Positions 7,726-15,970 of a stretch of DNA of 64,000 bases are shown piece after piece. The translations under genes and the position numbers were made by a program. The notes beneath the pieces are model-generated. The model was not told where the DNA came from. It searched no databases and saw nothing but the letters and a program-made list of their open reading frames with translations. The stretch covers positions 4,955,001 to 5,019,000 of the forward strand of contig NZ_CP108529.1 of the NCBI RefSeq assembly GCF_036002945.1, written 5' to 3'. Origin of the DNA: Streptomyces sp. NBC_01224 (GTDB lineage Bacteria > Actinomycetota > Actinomycetes > Streptomycetales > Streptomycetaceae). The first letter of the stretch is position 1. Each line of letters begins with the position of its first letter.

Positions 7726-7899
7726 TCAGTTGTGGCCGAACCTCCGCTGCTTCCGGTGGGAGACCTGTTCTGAGATCGAGTGCACCGTGTCCCGGGCAGC
7801 CGTTGGCTGCGTCGGCTGTTCCTTCGTCTCCGGAGCAGCGCTGCGTTCGTGGCCGCCGGTGCGGGCACCTCGGTTCTGCCGACTCTGCTTCTTGCCCAC
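7726..7899 (-). CDS. small basic conserved hypothetical protein
   Basis: A 57-residue protein starting GTG at 7899 (MGKKQSRQNRGARTGG) and ending VSHRKQRRFGHN. A very good ribosome site, CAGGAGG, precedes the start by about 7 nt. From memory, short Streptomyces hypotheticals with a Lys/Arg-rich start and an RRFGHN-like end are common, but no function is known to me. The composition (Arg, Lys, Gln, no hydrophobic segment) suggests a cytosolic, perhaps nucleic-acid-associated, disordered protein. A strong hairpin terminator follows at once. Confidence 0.6.
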   Translation of the reverse strand: MGKKQSRQNRGARTGGHERSAAPETKEQPTQPTAARDTVHSISEQVSHRKQRRFGHN

Positions 7900-8009
7900 G
7901 ATCGTGCCTCCTGTAGCGGATACCGGACGATGGGCCAGTACCAGATTCGCATTTGCGTGCTAAAGGTGCATCTCGGGCTCTCGCTGTCGAGCGTGCTTAT
8001 GCCGACGCA

Positions 8010-8228
8010 GGCGGCAGGGACGTACTCCATGAGGCCGCAGTGGTTACCCTCGGCGGTCATCCGGTCGCGGAAGCGGCGTCCCCGGTCGATGGGTACGACG
8101 CGGTCCTCGGTGCCGTGCATGACGAGGGTGGGCGGCGACCCTGGGTGTACCGGCCGGAGCGGAGACAGGCGTTCCGCGGCGGCGTCGGGGATGGAGAGGG
8201 CCTCGCGCAGGCTCTGCTGGGTCCGCCG
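8010..8228 (-). pseudogene. alpha/beta-hydrolase C-terminal remnant
   Basis: About 72 residues read like the C-terminal part of a carboxylesterase/acetylxylan-esterase type alpha/beta hydrolase: RTQQSLREALSIPDAAAERL, SPLRPVHPGSPPTLVMHGTE, DRVVPIDRGRRFRDRM and GNHCGLMEYV. The block TLVMHGTEDRVVP is the strand and loop carrying the acidic triad residue. No oxyanion loop or GxSxG nucleophile elbow lies upstream, and the reading runs into unrelated sequence after EYV, before the catalytic His. It is best read as a gene relic. Confidence 0.5.
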
Positions 8229-8312
8229 GGTGCTCCGGTGAGGTCGACAGCCTTCCACCCCCCGTCGGACGTTTCCGCTTCCTTACGGGGTGACAGGCTG
8301 TGCTCGCCAGGC

Positions 8313-8822
8313 TCACGTGTCGGTGACCTTGGCCGTGAAGGCATCCAGGTTGCCCGCCATGCGCTCGAGGCGCTCGTCCAGCGTCAGGGACTCCTCGTAC
8401 CGCCCGGAACGCAGCTTCGGCTGCCGCTTGCCCCGCAGATACAGGGGGCAGGCGAGGTCCGCGCAGATGTATATACCGACCGTGTTGCCCTCGCGGCCCC
8501 GGGCGCCCGCCAAGGGGGCAGCGAGCAGGGTGACCCCGGAGGAGGCGTGATTTGTCAGACAGATCTGGCACATGCTGGACTTCACGGCGCTGGTTCGCCT
8601 CACGGAGGGTACGCGCAGAGATATCCCCAGCGGACCCTGTGCCCGTGGCACCACGAGGTGTGCCCGCAGCGGCGCTCCCGGATCCACCCATCCCAAGAAG
8701 TCCAGGTCCTCCCAGGGCAGTTCGGCGAAGTCGAGCGGCAGCCGCAGCCGCGCCGCCTCACCCTTGGTGCAATTCACGAAGGATGAGCGGATCTGTTTCT
8801 CGCTGAGCGGTTCCACGGGCAT
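8313..8822 (-). CDS. FBP-domain (EF-G-binding-type) zinc-finger protein
   Basis: A 169-residue protein resembling the FBP C-terminal domain family related to FusB-type EF-G-binding proteins. Residues about 1-60 are mixed helix and strand (SEKQIRSSFVNCTKGEAARL, WEDLDFLGWVDPGAPLRAHL). A treble-clef-type zinc site is formed by CQIC (about residue 88) and CADLAC (about residue 125). The end, ERLERMAGNLDAFTAKV, is helical. Members bind elongation factor G and can aid ribosome recycling; whether this one does so is inference. The ATG at 8822 was chosen because residues before it are not conserved-looking; the ribosome site is weak (GGGT). Confidence 0.7.
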   Translation of the reverse strand: MPVEPLSEKQIRSSFVNCTKGEAARLRLPLDFAELPWEDLDFLGWVDPGAPLRAHLVVPRAQGPLGISLRVPSVRRTSAVKSSMCQICLTNHASSGVTLLAAPLAGARGREGNTVGIYICADLACPLYLRGKRQPKLRSGRYEESLTLDERLERMAGNLDAFTAKVTDT

Positions 8823-9258
8823 CGACCCTATGTCCGCCCCGGCAGGCCCGCATCTCAATATTCGAGTGATCCGCCGGACAGGACCTGCATCGCACATGGG
8901 CTCTCTCCCGGACCCGGCGGAGCACGTCCGACGTGGAGGGGGCGGATGTTCAAGGCAATAGCCCCCCTGAAGCCCCACCGCGCTCGGCGTGCGGCGGGCC
9001 GGCCGGGACAGCCGCGGCTCGCGCACGTACGGCCGGTGGGAGAGCGAGATGAGCAGGCCCTCGGTGGGCGGGGACCGTCACATGCCGGCCGCTGAATCGT
9101 TCCGGGTTCGGTCGGGACAGTCCGGAGTCTTGGTCAATCCCCGGACGTTTCACTTCAATTCCGTCTGGACCAGCGGCAATTGACATGGTGGATGGAATGC
9201 TGGCCCGGCCTGGCCGTGGCTATAGTGGCGGGGGTGTCGAGAATCGGGGGGTGCTCCA
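8823..9258. promoter_or_regulatory. intergenic region upstream of the PycTM gene
   Basis: No convincing gene is seen here. TATAGT at 9221-9226 is a good -10 box for the PycTM gene starting at 9259, and a G-rich ribosome site GGGGGG lies at 9246-9251. TTGACA occurs at 9180-9185 but is 35 bp from the -10 box, too far to pair with it. Confidence 0.4.
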
Positions 9259-9768
9259 GTGTCGCGGGAAGAGTCCCGGGCTGAGGCGGCGAAGATCGCC
9301 TGGCAGATCCACGCCTCGCTCCACGAGTCGACCCGCACGGTGGATGCCAAGGCGTCCTTCGCCCTGGCCATGGAGTCCGCCGCCCTCGCCGGAATTGCCG
9401 CGCTGTCCGGCAGTGGCCGCTCCCTCGACCGCGTGACCGGCGTCGCCGAGGTCATCCTCTGGCTGGGAGTAGCCCTCATCGGGCTCTCTGCGGTCCTCGC
9501 CGTTCTCGTCGTCATCCCTCGCCACAACGGCCAGGGCCGCTCGCCCAACCCTGGCGAGGACGAGTTCCTCTTCTACGGCCATCTGCGCCACTGGACCCCC
9601 GACGACCTCGCCCAGCGGCTCGCCCGCGCCGATCCTTTGCCCACCCTCAGCCGCCAGCTCGTTGTCATGAGCGCGATCGCCTGGACGAAGCACAGGCGTG
9701 TCCAGCAATCGCTGCTGCTGGCCGTCATCGGTAGTCTGTCGGTCGCCGTCGTTGTCGCTCTCGCCTGA
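9259..9768 (+). CDS. Pycsar-effector-type membrane protein (PycTM/DUF5706)
   Basis: A 169-residue membrane protein of the PycTM (Pycsar effector, DUF5706) type. It begins with an amphipathic helix (EAAKIAWQIHASLHESTRTV), then the signature ADAKASFAL-like string VDAKASFALAMESAALAGIA merging into TM1, TM2 (ILWLGVALIGLSAVLAVLVV, about residues 71-91), a cytosolic stretch with FLFYGHLRHWTPDDLAQRLA, SRQLVVMSAIAWTKHRRVQQ, and a third hydrophobic span at the end. In Pycsar anti-phage systems such proteins respond to cyclic pyrimidine nucleotides and disrupt the membrane. Start GTG at 9259 behind GGGGGG. The Crp/Fnr-type gene starts about 10 nt downstream, so the two form an operon. Activity here is inferred from family only. 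Confidence 0.8.
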   Translation: MSREESRAEAAKIAWQIHASLHESTRTVDAKASFALAMESAALAGIAALSGSGRSLDRVTGVAEVILWLGVALIGLSAVLAVLVVIPRHNGQGRSPNPGEDEFLFYGHLRHWTPDDLAQRLARADPLPTLSRQLVVMSAIAWTKHRRVQQSLLLAVIGSLSVAVVVALA

Positions 9769-9778
9769 AACGGCCTTT

Positions 9779-10477
9779 GTGGACAGCGCACCCCACCACC
9801 GCCCGCGCCGGATGCCCTTCTGGTCGCTGCTTGACGACGCCGCCAGGGTCCAACTGCGCGACATCGGCAGCATGGTTGCCTTCCCGCCCAAGGACACCCT
9901 GCTGCGGCAGTACGACCTCACTGACCATTTGCTCGTTGTCCGGCGCGGCTGCGCCAAGGTTGCCGCCAACTCCGCCGGGGGCTACCAGGCTGTGCTCGCC
10001 ATCCGCAACGCCGGGGACCTGCTGGGCGAGCAGGCCGCACTGGACGGCGGACCGCGCTCCGCCACACTCACCTCGCTGACTCGGGTCGAGGCCCTGATGA
10101 TCCCCTCGTCCCTGTTCCGTGCCGCCGCCCGGTCCACGCCTGTCATCGCGTTCGCGCTCCAGCAGGTGCTCTCCGAGCGCCTGCGCGAGGCGGACGGACA
10201 CCGGGCCGCCGCCGGTTCCGAAGCCGTCCAGGCCAGGCTTGCCGCACTGCTGCTGGAGCTCGGTGGGGAGTACGGGCGCCCCGAGGGGAATGGATCCGTC
10301 CTCATCACCCTGCCGCTGTCCCAGGACGACTTCGCCGGACTCGTCCTCAGCTCCCGGCGGACGGTCAGCCGTGTCTTTGAGCAGTGGCGTGGGCGCGGAT
10401 GGGTGACGACGGGACGCAACAAGCTGACTATCGACCGGCCGGATGAACTGAAACGGCTGAGCAGCTCCGGGTATTAG
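9779..10477 (+). CDS. Crp/Fnr-family cyclic-nucleotide-binding regulator
   Basis: A 232-residue regulator: cNMP-binding beta-barrel (about residues 15-130: FPPKDTLLRQYDLTDHLLVV, LLGEQAALDGGPRSATLTSL), a long C-helix (FALQQVLSERLREADGHR) and a Crp-type helix-turn-helix (LSQDDFAGLVLSSRRTVSRV). The phosphate-binding cassette keeps the Gly-Glu and Pro-Arg pairs that contact a cyclic nucleotide, so ligand binding is plausible. The start is uncertain: GTG at 9779 or ATG at 9812 (MPFWSLLDDA); the first is chosen because it is closest to the preceding stop. It shares an operon with PycTM, suggesting a circuit in which the same or a related nucleotide is sensed by both. It converges on the six-gene operon, leaving 55 bp between stops. 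Confidence 0.8.
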   Translation: MDSAPHHRPRRMPFWSLLDDAARVQLRDIGSMVAFPPKDTLLRQYDLTDHLLVVRRGCAKVAANSAGGYQAVLAIRNAGDLLGEQAALDGGPRSATLTSLTRVEALMIPSSLFRAAARSTPVIAFALQQVLSERLREADGHRAAAGSEAVQARLAALLLELGGEYGRPEGNGSVLITLPLSQDDFAGLVLSSRRTVSRVFEQWRGRGWVTTGRNKLTIDRPDELKRLSSSGY

Positions 10478-10532
10478 CAGGTGCCTGGCGGCGCGGCGCC
10501 GGTCGAGAGCCGTCGGACAGTACAGGGCGCGG

Positions 10533-12185
10533 TCACAACTCGTCCCAGGACATCGTGGTCAGCCCATGCTCCTCAGCCATCGGGTTCCAGGCGGAGACGA
10601 AATCCTTCTTTGCGCGCGTCGCCTGTGTGTTCGCATGGGATGCCTCCTGCCACTGCGACGAGGACAGCACGGCCTTGGGCGTGCAGCCGCTCATCATTTC
10701 GCCGGCCAGCCGCGCGTAGGCACGATCGGCGTCGGCCGAGGCCTGCCAGCTGGATTCGAGACTTTTCGTCATGGAGGTGGGCAGCAGGTCACGGTCGAGC
10801 GCTTCCAGATCCTGCACGAGTTCGTCCCGCTCCGTCGCCGCGTCCTCGAACACCCCCTTGGCCTTTTGGAGCCCGGAGCGGCCCGGACAGGCGGTCATCC
10901 GGCGGACCGCCTCGCCGACACCGCCACGGTTCCCCTCGTTCCGTTGCAGCAGGCCGTTCAGGCTACGTGCCTGGCCTTCTTCGGAGTTCTGAGCGGACGA
11001 GCCGGAGCTGTTGGACCCGATGCCCTGACCCGACTGGCCGGAGCTGCCGGATTGGAACCCTTTCTCAATCTTCTCGTAGAGATCGGGACCGTAGACGAAG
11101 GCCAGGATGATCAGCACGATCGCGACGAACCGCCGACCGGCTTTGGACTTGCCCGGCGGGGGCGGCGTCGGCCTTGGCATATAGGGGGTTCGGGGGGCCA
11201 CGGGCGGGGTGTTGGGCACGGTCCGCGGCGGCTGCTGTGGCCGTGCGGCACCCGGCGGTGCTGACGCCGTGCCCGCCGTGTTCCGCGGTACGGAGGTTCG
11301 CGGCGGTGTGGCCTGCGGAAGCGTCGCGGGCGCCGTGGTAGCCGCGTCGGCCAGGGCGCTCAGCCACTCCTCCGCCGACGGCCGCCGGGCGGGATCGGCG
11401 GACAGGCTCCGCTCGGCCAGCTGCCCCACGGCCGGGTCGGCAGCACGCAGAACCGTCAGGTCCTGGCCGTCCTGCTCGCCTGCGAAGAGCCGTGCGGCGA
11501 GCAGCCCGAACTTGTACGCGTCGCCCGTCGCACTGCCCAGCTGCTCGCCCGAAGGCAGATCCCAGTTGGGTGTTTCCACGGTCTGGAGCGCCGACTTGCC
11601 GTGCAGCGCCATCGCATCACAGTCGATGAGGAAGCAACTGGGTGTCCCGTCCAGGGAGAAAAGCACGTTGTTCGGCGACACGTCGCCCACGACGACGCCG
11701 AGGGCGTGCAGCCGCCCCAGCGTGCGGGCGAAGTCCAGGAGCAGCTCGAACCGCTGGCGGGGTGTGATGCTGAAGCCCGCCTTCTGGAAGTAGTCCGGGG
11801 GGTTCAGCAGGTACTGGAAGCCCGCGGGCCGCGACTCGTCCGGCGCGAAGTCGAAGCGGTGGAAGTACCGCTCGGGGATCTGACGCATCAGAAATCCACT
11901 CAACCCGGCGGAGTCCGTCACCAGCATGGCCGGCCAAGCGGTGCACTCGGCGAGCCACTGGCCGGTGCCGTGCGGCAGGGACGGAATGAAGTCGACCATT
12001 GAGGCGAGGACTTCGGGCTTGAGCTCGGGGCGGATCCTGGTGTGGTACTCCTTGTAGGCCACCGGCCAGGTCCCGTTGATGGTCCGGTCCTTGACCGCCC
12101 ACACCGAGCCCTGACCGCCGGAGTTGAACTTCCGCCCCTTCACCACCCGGCCGGCATCCATGGCTCCCGGATACGCCCCGCTCAT
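10533..12185 (-). CDS. atypical Ser/Thr protein kinase with TM anchor
   Basis: A 550-residue protein. Residues about 10-275 form a kinase-like domain: glycine-rich loop FNSGGQGSVWAV, Lys in VAYKEYH, catalytic loop GDVSPNNVLF in place of HRDxKxxN (Asp and Asn kept, His-Arg lost), and IDCD in place of DFG. A Pro/Thr-rich linker (about 290-345) leads to one TM span (RFVAIVLIILAFVYGPDL, about 352-370) and an outer tail of about 180 residues with a Ser/Gly stretch and a helical part with cysteines. The core metal and catalytic acids are present, so activity is plausible. ATGA overlap with the PP2C gene. Such kinases occur with PP2C and TerY-type vWA proteins (TerY-P triads). It is the last gene of the operon. 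Confidence 0.8.
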   Translation of the reverse strand: MSGAYPGAMDAGRVVKGRKFNSGGQGSVWAVKDRTINGTWPVAYKEYHTRIRPELKPEVLASMVDFIPSLPHGTGQWLAECTAWPAMLVTDSAGLSGFLMRQIPERYFHRFDFAPDESRPAGFQYLLNPPDYFQKAGFSITPRQRFELLLDFARTLGRLHALGVVVGDVSPNNVLFSLDGTPSCFLIDCDAMALHGKSALQTVETPNWDLPSGEQLGSATGDAYKFGLLAARLFAGEQDGQDLTVLRAADPAVGQLAERSLSADPARRPSAEEWLSALADAATTAPATLPQATPPRTSVPRNTAGTASAPPGAARPQQPPRTVPNTPPVAPRTPYMPRPTPPPPGKSKAGRRFVAIVLIILAFVYGPDLYEKIEKGFQSGSSGQSGQGIGSNSSGSSAQNSEEGQARSLNGLLQRNEGNRGGVGEAVRRMTACPGRSGLQKAKGVFEDAATERDELVQDLEALDRDLLPTSMTKSLESSWQASADADRAYARLAGEMMSGCTPKAVLSSSQWQEASHANTQATRAKKDFVSAWNPMAEEHGLTTMSWDEL

Positions 12186-13513
12186 CCCGGCGCTCCGCCT
12201 GTCCGGGCTGCCGCGGTTCCAGGGCCGCCGCTCTCGTCGAGGCAGTGACGCGGCCAGACCGCGAGCAGTGTCCGGTCGTCGTCGAATGTCTCGCGGGAGA
12301 AGTCGAGCAGTTGCGCGACGGCCTGCGGTTCACGAGGCGGACGACCCAACTCGTACGCGATAACCTGCCCGATCCTCCCCGTGCCGTCGCCCAGCGGATC
12401 GCCGAACCCATCCGTCCCGATCAGCAGCACCCCGTCCTCGGGGACCGTGTACCAGGTCCCCTCGATCTGCGGCGGCACCCACGGCAGTGCCGACACCGCG
12501 GAGGAGAAGACCCCGTCTGCACGCTCCTCCTTGCCGCCCAGCAGCAGGTGGAATCGGTTCTCATGGAGCATCCAGGCACCGCTGTCCCCGACGTGCACCA
12601 GATTGACCTCCAGCTGTCCGCTCCCGGTGAGCCGCACGACGCCCGTCACCAGGGTCGTGGCCAGCAGGGCCTGGGCTTCCTGTTTCTGCTCCCGGGTCGG
12701 CTCCGGACCGCGGGTCACCCGCATGAACAGTTGGTACGCGGCCGCAGCGACGGTCCGGTTCCAGTCGACCTGCGGCCGTCCTTCGTCCAGCTGCCTCAGC
12801 ACGTCGGCGACGGCGGTACGGCAGGCCAGCGCGGCGCCCACATGCGACTGAGGAGCCGCTGAGACGCCGTCCGCCACCGCGAACACCACCGCATCGGTCG
12901 GCTCGTGCGCCGCCACCACGATGTCGTCCTGGCGCGGCTGCCCACCGAAGCGGTGCGCGTCGCCGCGTACGGAGGCCAGCCGGACGGTGAGCCCCCGTGT
13001 GGACCAGCCGTCGAACAGCGTGTCGGGGCGATAGGGGTCCGCGGGCGGCGGCTTCGGCTCGAACCGGGCGGTCGGCCGGCCGAGCACGAAACGGGCCCAG
13101 GCCGGCGGCTGTGCCCCTGGGGGCCGGGGCTCCCGTGTCTTCTGTGCGGGCATCGAGGAACCGCGGTCGGGATGCTGGTGGGGCAGGACGGGCGCCGCCC
13201 GCTGCGCCTGGCCCGGCGGAGGCCGGTGACCGGCCGACGGCCCGTAGCCGGTGGATGCTCCCTGCCCTGGCGGAGGCGCGTGACGCGCCGGGAACGCGGG
13301 CCCGTGTCCCGGCGCCGACCCGTGTCCCGGCGTCGGCGGCCCGGAATGCGGTCTGTCGGCCGGTGGCAGAGCGGGGGGTCGGCCGTCCCTGGATACGGCC
13401 GAGGCCCGGGCGTCCGGCATTCGGTCCCCGGCCGGGGACTCGGCGGCGCCGGAGGATTCGGAGGGCTCCCCCTCGTCCTCCCGTCGCCACCCGAAGAAAC
13501 GCGCCACGCTCAC
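12182..13513 (-). CDS. PP2C-type protein phosphatase with disordered N-terminus
   Basis: A 443-residue protein. Residues 1-150 are Pro/Gly/Ser-rich and disordered. From about 165 a PP2C (PPM) domain is seen: RQDDIVVAAHE, VFAVADGVSAAPQSHVG (metal-binding Asp-Gly), NLVHVGDSGAWML, LLIGTDGFGDPLGDG and DDRTLLAVW, in the usual order, with the metal-coordinating Asp residues kept. It should remove phosphate from Ser/Thr residues, most simply those placed by the kinase encoded next. GTG start at 13513 overlapping the preceding TGA (GTGA); ATGA overlap with the kinase gene, so the two are translationally coupled. The N-terminus YRPDTLFDGWST joins the linker to the domain and may be a docking segment. 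Confidence 0.88.
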   Translation of the reverse strand: MSVARFFGWRREDEGEPSESSGAAESPAGDRMPDARASAVSRDGRPPALPPADRPHSGPPTPGHGSAPGHGPAFPARHAPPPGQGASTGYGPSAGHRPPPGQAQRAAPVLPHQHPDRGSSMPAQKTREPRPPGAQPPAWARFVLGRPTARFEPKPPPADPYRPDTLFDGWSTRGLTVRLASVRGDAHRFGGQPRQDDIVVAAHEPTDAVVFAVADGVSAAPQSHVGAALACRTAVADVLRQLDEGRPQVDWNRTVAAAAYQLFMRVTRGPEPTREQKQEAQALLATTLVTGVVRLTGSGQLEVNLVHVGDSGAWMLHENRFHLLLGGKEERADGVFSSAVSALPWVPPQIEGTWYTVPEDGVLLIGTDGFGDPLGDGTGRIGQVIAYELGRPPREPQAVAQLLDFSRETFDDDRTLLAVWPRHCLDESGGPGTAAARTGGAPG

Positions 13514-14187
13514 ACCTCGTCAATCGCGAGCCGGAAGCCTTCCGGCCGCTCGACCACCAGCTCCGCCTGGCCCGACGCCATCGCATTGCCCGACTCCACC
13601 ACGCTCTTGGTGAGCGCGGTGAAGAACTGAGCGATGGACTCGCCCAGTTGGGCACCGGGCACCGAGATGAAGGCGAACTCCGACTGTGTGGCGACGCTGA
13701 GTATCGTCTCGGCCTCGGCCTGGCCGATGCCGCAGGCAATGATGTTGGGCGCCGCCTTGGTCACCGAGCGGTCGGTGAGCTCCCGGTGTCTGTCCTGCCA
13801 CGCCTCTCCGAAGTTCGGCTGTCCGTCACTGAGGAAGAACACCGCGGGCCGGTGAACGCGGTAACCCTGGCTCTTGAGCGTGTCCACATCCTGCGGGAGC
13901 CTTCTCAGCAGGGCGGTAAAGGCCGCCTCGTAGCTCGTGCCGCCGCTCGCCGTAAGGCGTGGCAGCTCGTTCTCGGCCCGCAGATCGGCGAGTATCAGCC
14001 GCTCGGTCACACTGTTGGCGAACCCCAGCACCGAGAAACGGACCTTCGCCGCGGCCATCGGCTCGCCGAGCATTGCCCGGTGGAGCGAGGCGAGTCCGGC
14101 ATTGAGGTCACCGACGTAGGGATGCATGGAACCGGACTCGTCCGCCAGTACATACACCGGCAGCAACTGCCCGAGGGTTTCGGCCAT
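13510..14187 (-). CDS. TerY-like vWA-domain protein
   Basis: A 225-residue single von Willebrand factor A domain. The MIDAS metal site is complete: DESGS (residues 16-20), Thr in SGGTSYEAAFTALL, and Asp in FLSDGQPNFGE. The protein resembles TerY of tellurite/stress-response modules. vWA domains of this type act as metal-dependent adaptors in ATPase- or kinase-controlled complexes. It starts with ATG at 14187, 15 bp after the stop of the SPFH-vWA gene with an AGAGAG stretch in front, and its stop overlaps the GTG of the PP2C gene. Together with PP2C and kinase it makes a TerY-P-like triad. Cytosolic; no TM or signal seen. Confidence 0.88.
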   Translation of the reverse strand: MAETLGQLLPVYVLADESGSMHPYVGDLNAGLASLHRAMLGEPMAAAKVRFSVLGFANSVTERLILADLRAENELPRLTASGGTSYEAAFTALLRRLPQDVDTLKSQGYRVHRPAVFFLSDGQPNFGEAWQDRHRELTDRSVTKAAPNIIACGIGQAEAETILSVATQSEFAFISVPGAQLGESIAQFFTALTKSVVESGNAMASGQAELVVERPEGFRLAIDEV

Positions 14188-14202
14188 TTCGTTCGACTCT
14201 CT

Positions 14203-15969
14203 CTACTCGACATCTTCGATGGGGCTCAGTCCCTGCGGGCGTTCCAGTCGCAGCTCGGAGGAGCCGGCGACTGCACTTCGCCCCAGGTGGAGCACGGTGT
14301 TCTGGAGGAGCATCGAGAACTGCGCTGCCGACTCCGCCAGGTCCGCGTGTGCGTTCGCCGCGACAGCGAATTCGGCGGGGCTGGCGATCCGTGCCACCGT
14401 TCGCCGGTTGATCGCACCGATGCCGCAGGCGACGATGTTCGGCCGGTACTGGTGCTGCATCAGCTGCTGGTGTGCGGCCTGCCACTGGCCGCCGTCCTCC
14501 GGGTCGCCCGCGGCGAGGAGGAAGACGGTGGGGCGGTTCACACGCGGCGCCTGCTGCTTGAGCCGTTCCGTCTCCAGAGGTACGAGCTCCAGCAGGCGGC
14601 GGAAAATGGGTTCGTACCGGCAGCCGTTTCCTGCCTGGAGGTCGGGGACGCCGGTCTGCCACGACACCTGCGTGAGCGGCATCCGGACGTCGGCCGTGTC
14701 GGAGAAGGTCAGTACGGACAGCCGTACGGCCGAGGCCACATCCGGGCTGTTGGCGAGCAGGGTCTGCAATGACCGGAGCGAGTCGCGGAGTTCGGTGACA
14801 CAGCCGGCGGCCGACGCGGAGGTGTCCAGGACGACGTAGACCGGAGCGAGGCCGACCGTCGTCGGGCGGATGTCAGGCGGCGGGGCGGACGGGGTGCCAC
14901 CGGACCGCTGCGCGGCGTCGGGACGGGTCCCGCCCCACGGCGGGGTCGCCGGCGGTTGGGGCGCGGGCGGTGCCGTCCGCGCTACCGGCGGCAGCGACTG
15001 CGGGGCCACCGGAGCCGTCTGCGCAAGCGCCCCGGTAGCGGGCGGCAGCATCCCGCCGAAGACACTGGCCGACGGCCCGAGCACACCCTCGCGCAGGCCG
15101 GGCAGATCCACCTCCCGCACTATGCCCTTGTCGATCATGTACCGGACCATCTCGACCTGCCGCTGCTCCTGGTCCAGGGCTCGCAGCTGTCGGCCCTCCT
15201 CCCAGCGCATCAGCAGATCCATGGCCTTCTCGGTGTCGTCCGGGTGCTTCGCCAGGTGTTCGAGGACAAGGCTGCGGAAGTCGAGCTGTACGGAGGCGAG
15301 GGCGGCGCGTTCCCTCTTGTCCCGCTCGATCCGGGCCTCCTGCTCGATGTCCTTGATCGTTTCCTGGTGGCGGGTGTTCCCGACGGCAGCCTTGTGCTGC
15401 ATGCGGCCCATCTCCGAGTCTCGGCCCGCCTTGGTGCGGCTGCGGATGAACTCACGAGCCGCCTGGTCGGGTTCGAGCTGCACATCGCAGTAGTACAGCG
15501 TCATGCCCTCGGGCAGCGGGATGGGCAGCGCCAGCGCCCCGTTGATCCTGGCCTGGGCCTCGAAGGCCTCCTCGATCGCGAACTGCGCCGCGTGCGGCCG
15601 GATCTTGCTGACCAGATGCGGATAGACGGCGCTGAGCACATCGGGGAGATTGCTCCGCACCACCGCGACCGGATCATGCACCCGGAATCCGACGTCGATC
15701 GTCGCCTCGAACCGGTGCGCCTGGTCCTTGCAGGTCAACGGGGTCTTGGTGAGCTTGGCCGTTCGCCGGTGATCACCCAGGTCCACGACGTAGCAGAGCT
15801 TGTTCTTGCCCAGCCACCGCTGGGTCATCGTCCGGTGCTTGGGCGACTCGACCTCCCAGCCACCGCCGTCAAGGGGATAGACGACCGCAAAGTTCGGCGG
15901 AAGATTGGGCAGGGTGGCGAGTTGACCGCGGGACACCGGACGGTTGTTGAGGATCAGTGAGACTGTCAT
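14203..15969 (-). CDS. SPFH-like plus vWA protein
   Basis: A 588-residue two-part protein. Residues about 30-300 look like an SPFH/band-7-type region without a TM (FEATIDVGFRVHDPVAVVRS, LVSKIRPHAAQFAIEEAFEA, PEGMTLYYCDVQLEPDQAAR) passing into a charged, probably coiled-coil stretch (QETIKDIEQEARIERDKRER). After a Pro-rich linker (about 320-385) comes a C-terminal vWA domain (about 390-575) with MIDAS DTSAS in VYVVLDTSASAAG, VFLLAAGDPEDGG and IVACGIGAINRR; the final acidic positions differ from canonical ones. SPFH proteins build membrane-associated ring scaffolds. The ATG at 15969 lies 1 nt after the NTPase stop and has AAGGG in front. A scaffold/adaptor role in the operon is inferred. Confidence 0.75.
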   Translation of the reverse strand: MTVSLILNNRPVSRGQLATLPNLPPNFAVVYPLDGGGWEVESPKHRTMTQRWLGKNKLCYVVDLGDHRRTAKLTKTPLTCKDQAHRFEATIDVGFRVHDPVAVVRSNLPDVLSAVYPHLVSKIRPHAAQFAIEEAFEAQARINGALALPIPLPEGMTLYYCDVQLEPDQAAREFIRSRTKAGRDSEMGRMQHKAAVGNTRHQETIKDIEQEARIERDKRERAALASVQLDFRSLVLEHLAKHPDDTEKAMDLLMRWEEGRQLRALDQEQRQVEMVRYMIDKGIVREVDLPGLREGVLGPSASVFGGMLPPATGALAQTAPVAPQSLPPVARTAPPAPQPPATPPWGGTRPDAAQRSGGTPSAPPPDIRPTTVGLAPVYVVLDTSASAAGCVTELRDSLRSLQTLLANSPDVASAVRLSVLTFSDTADVRMPLTQVSWQTGVPDLQAGNGCRYEPIFRRLLELVPLETERLKQQAPRVNRPTVFLLAAGDPEDGGQWQAAHQQLMQHQYRPNIVACGIGAINRRTVARIASPAEFAVAANAHADLAESAAQFSMLLQNTVLHLGRSAVAGSSELRLERPQGLSPIEDVE

Positions 15970-15970
15970 G

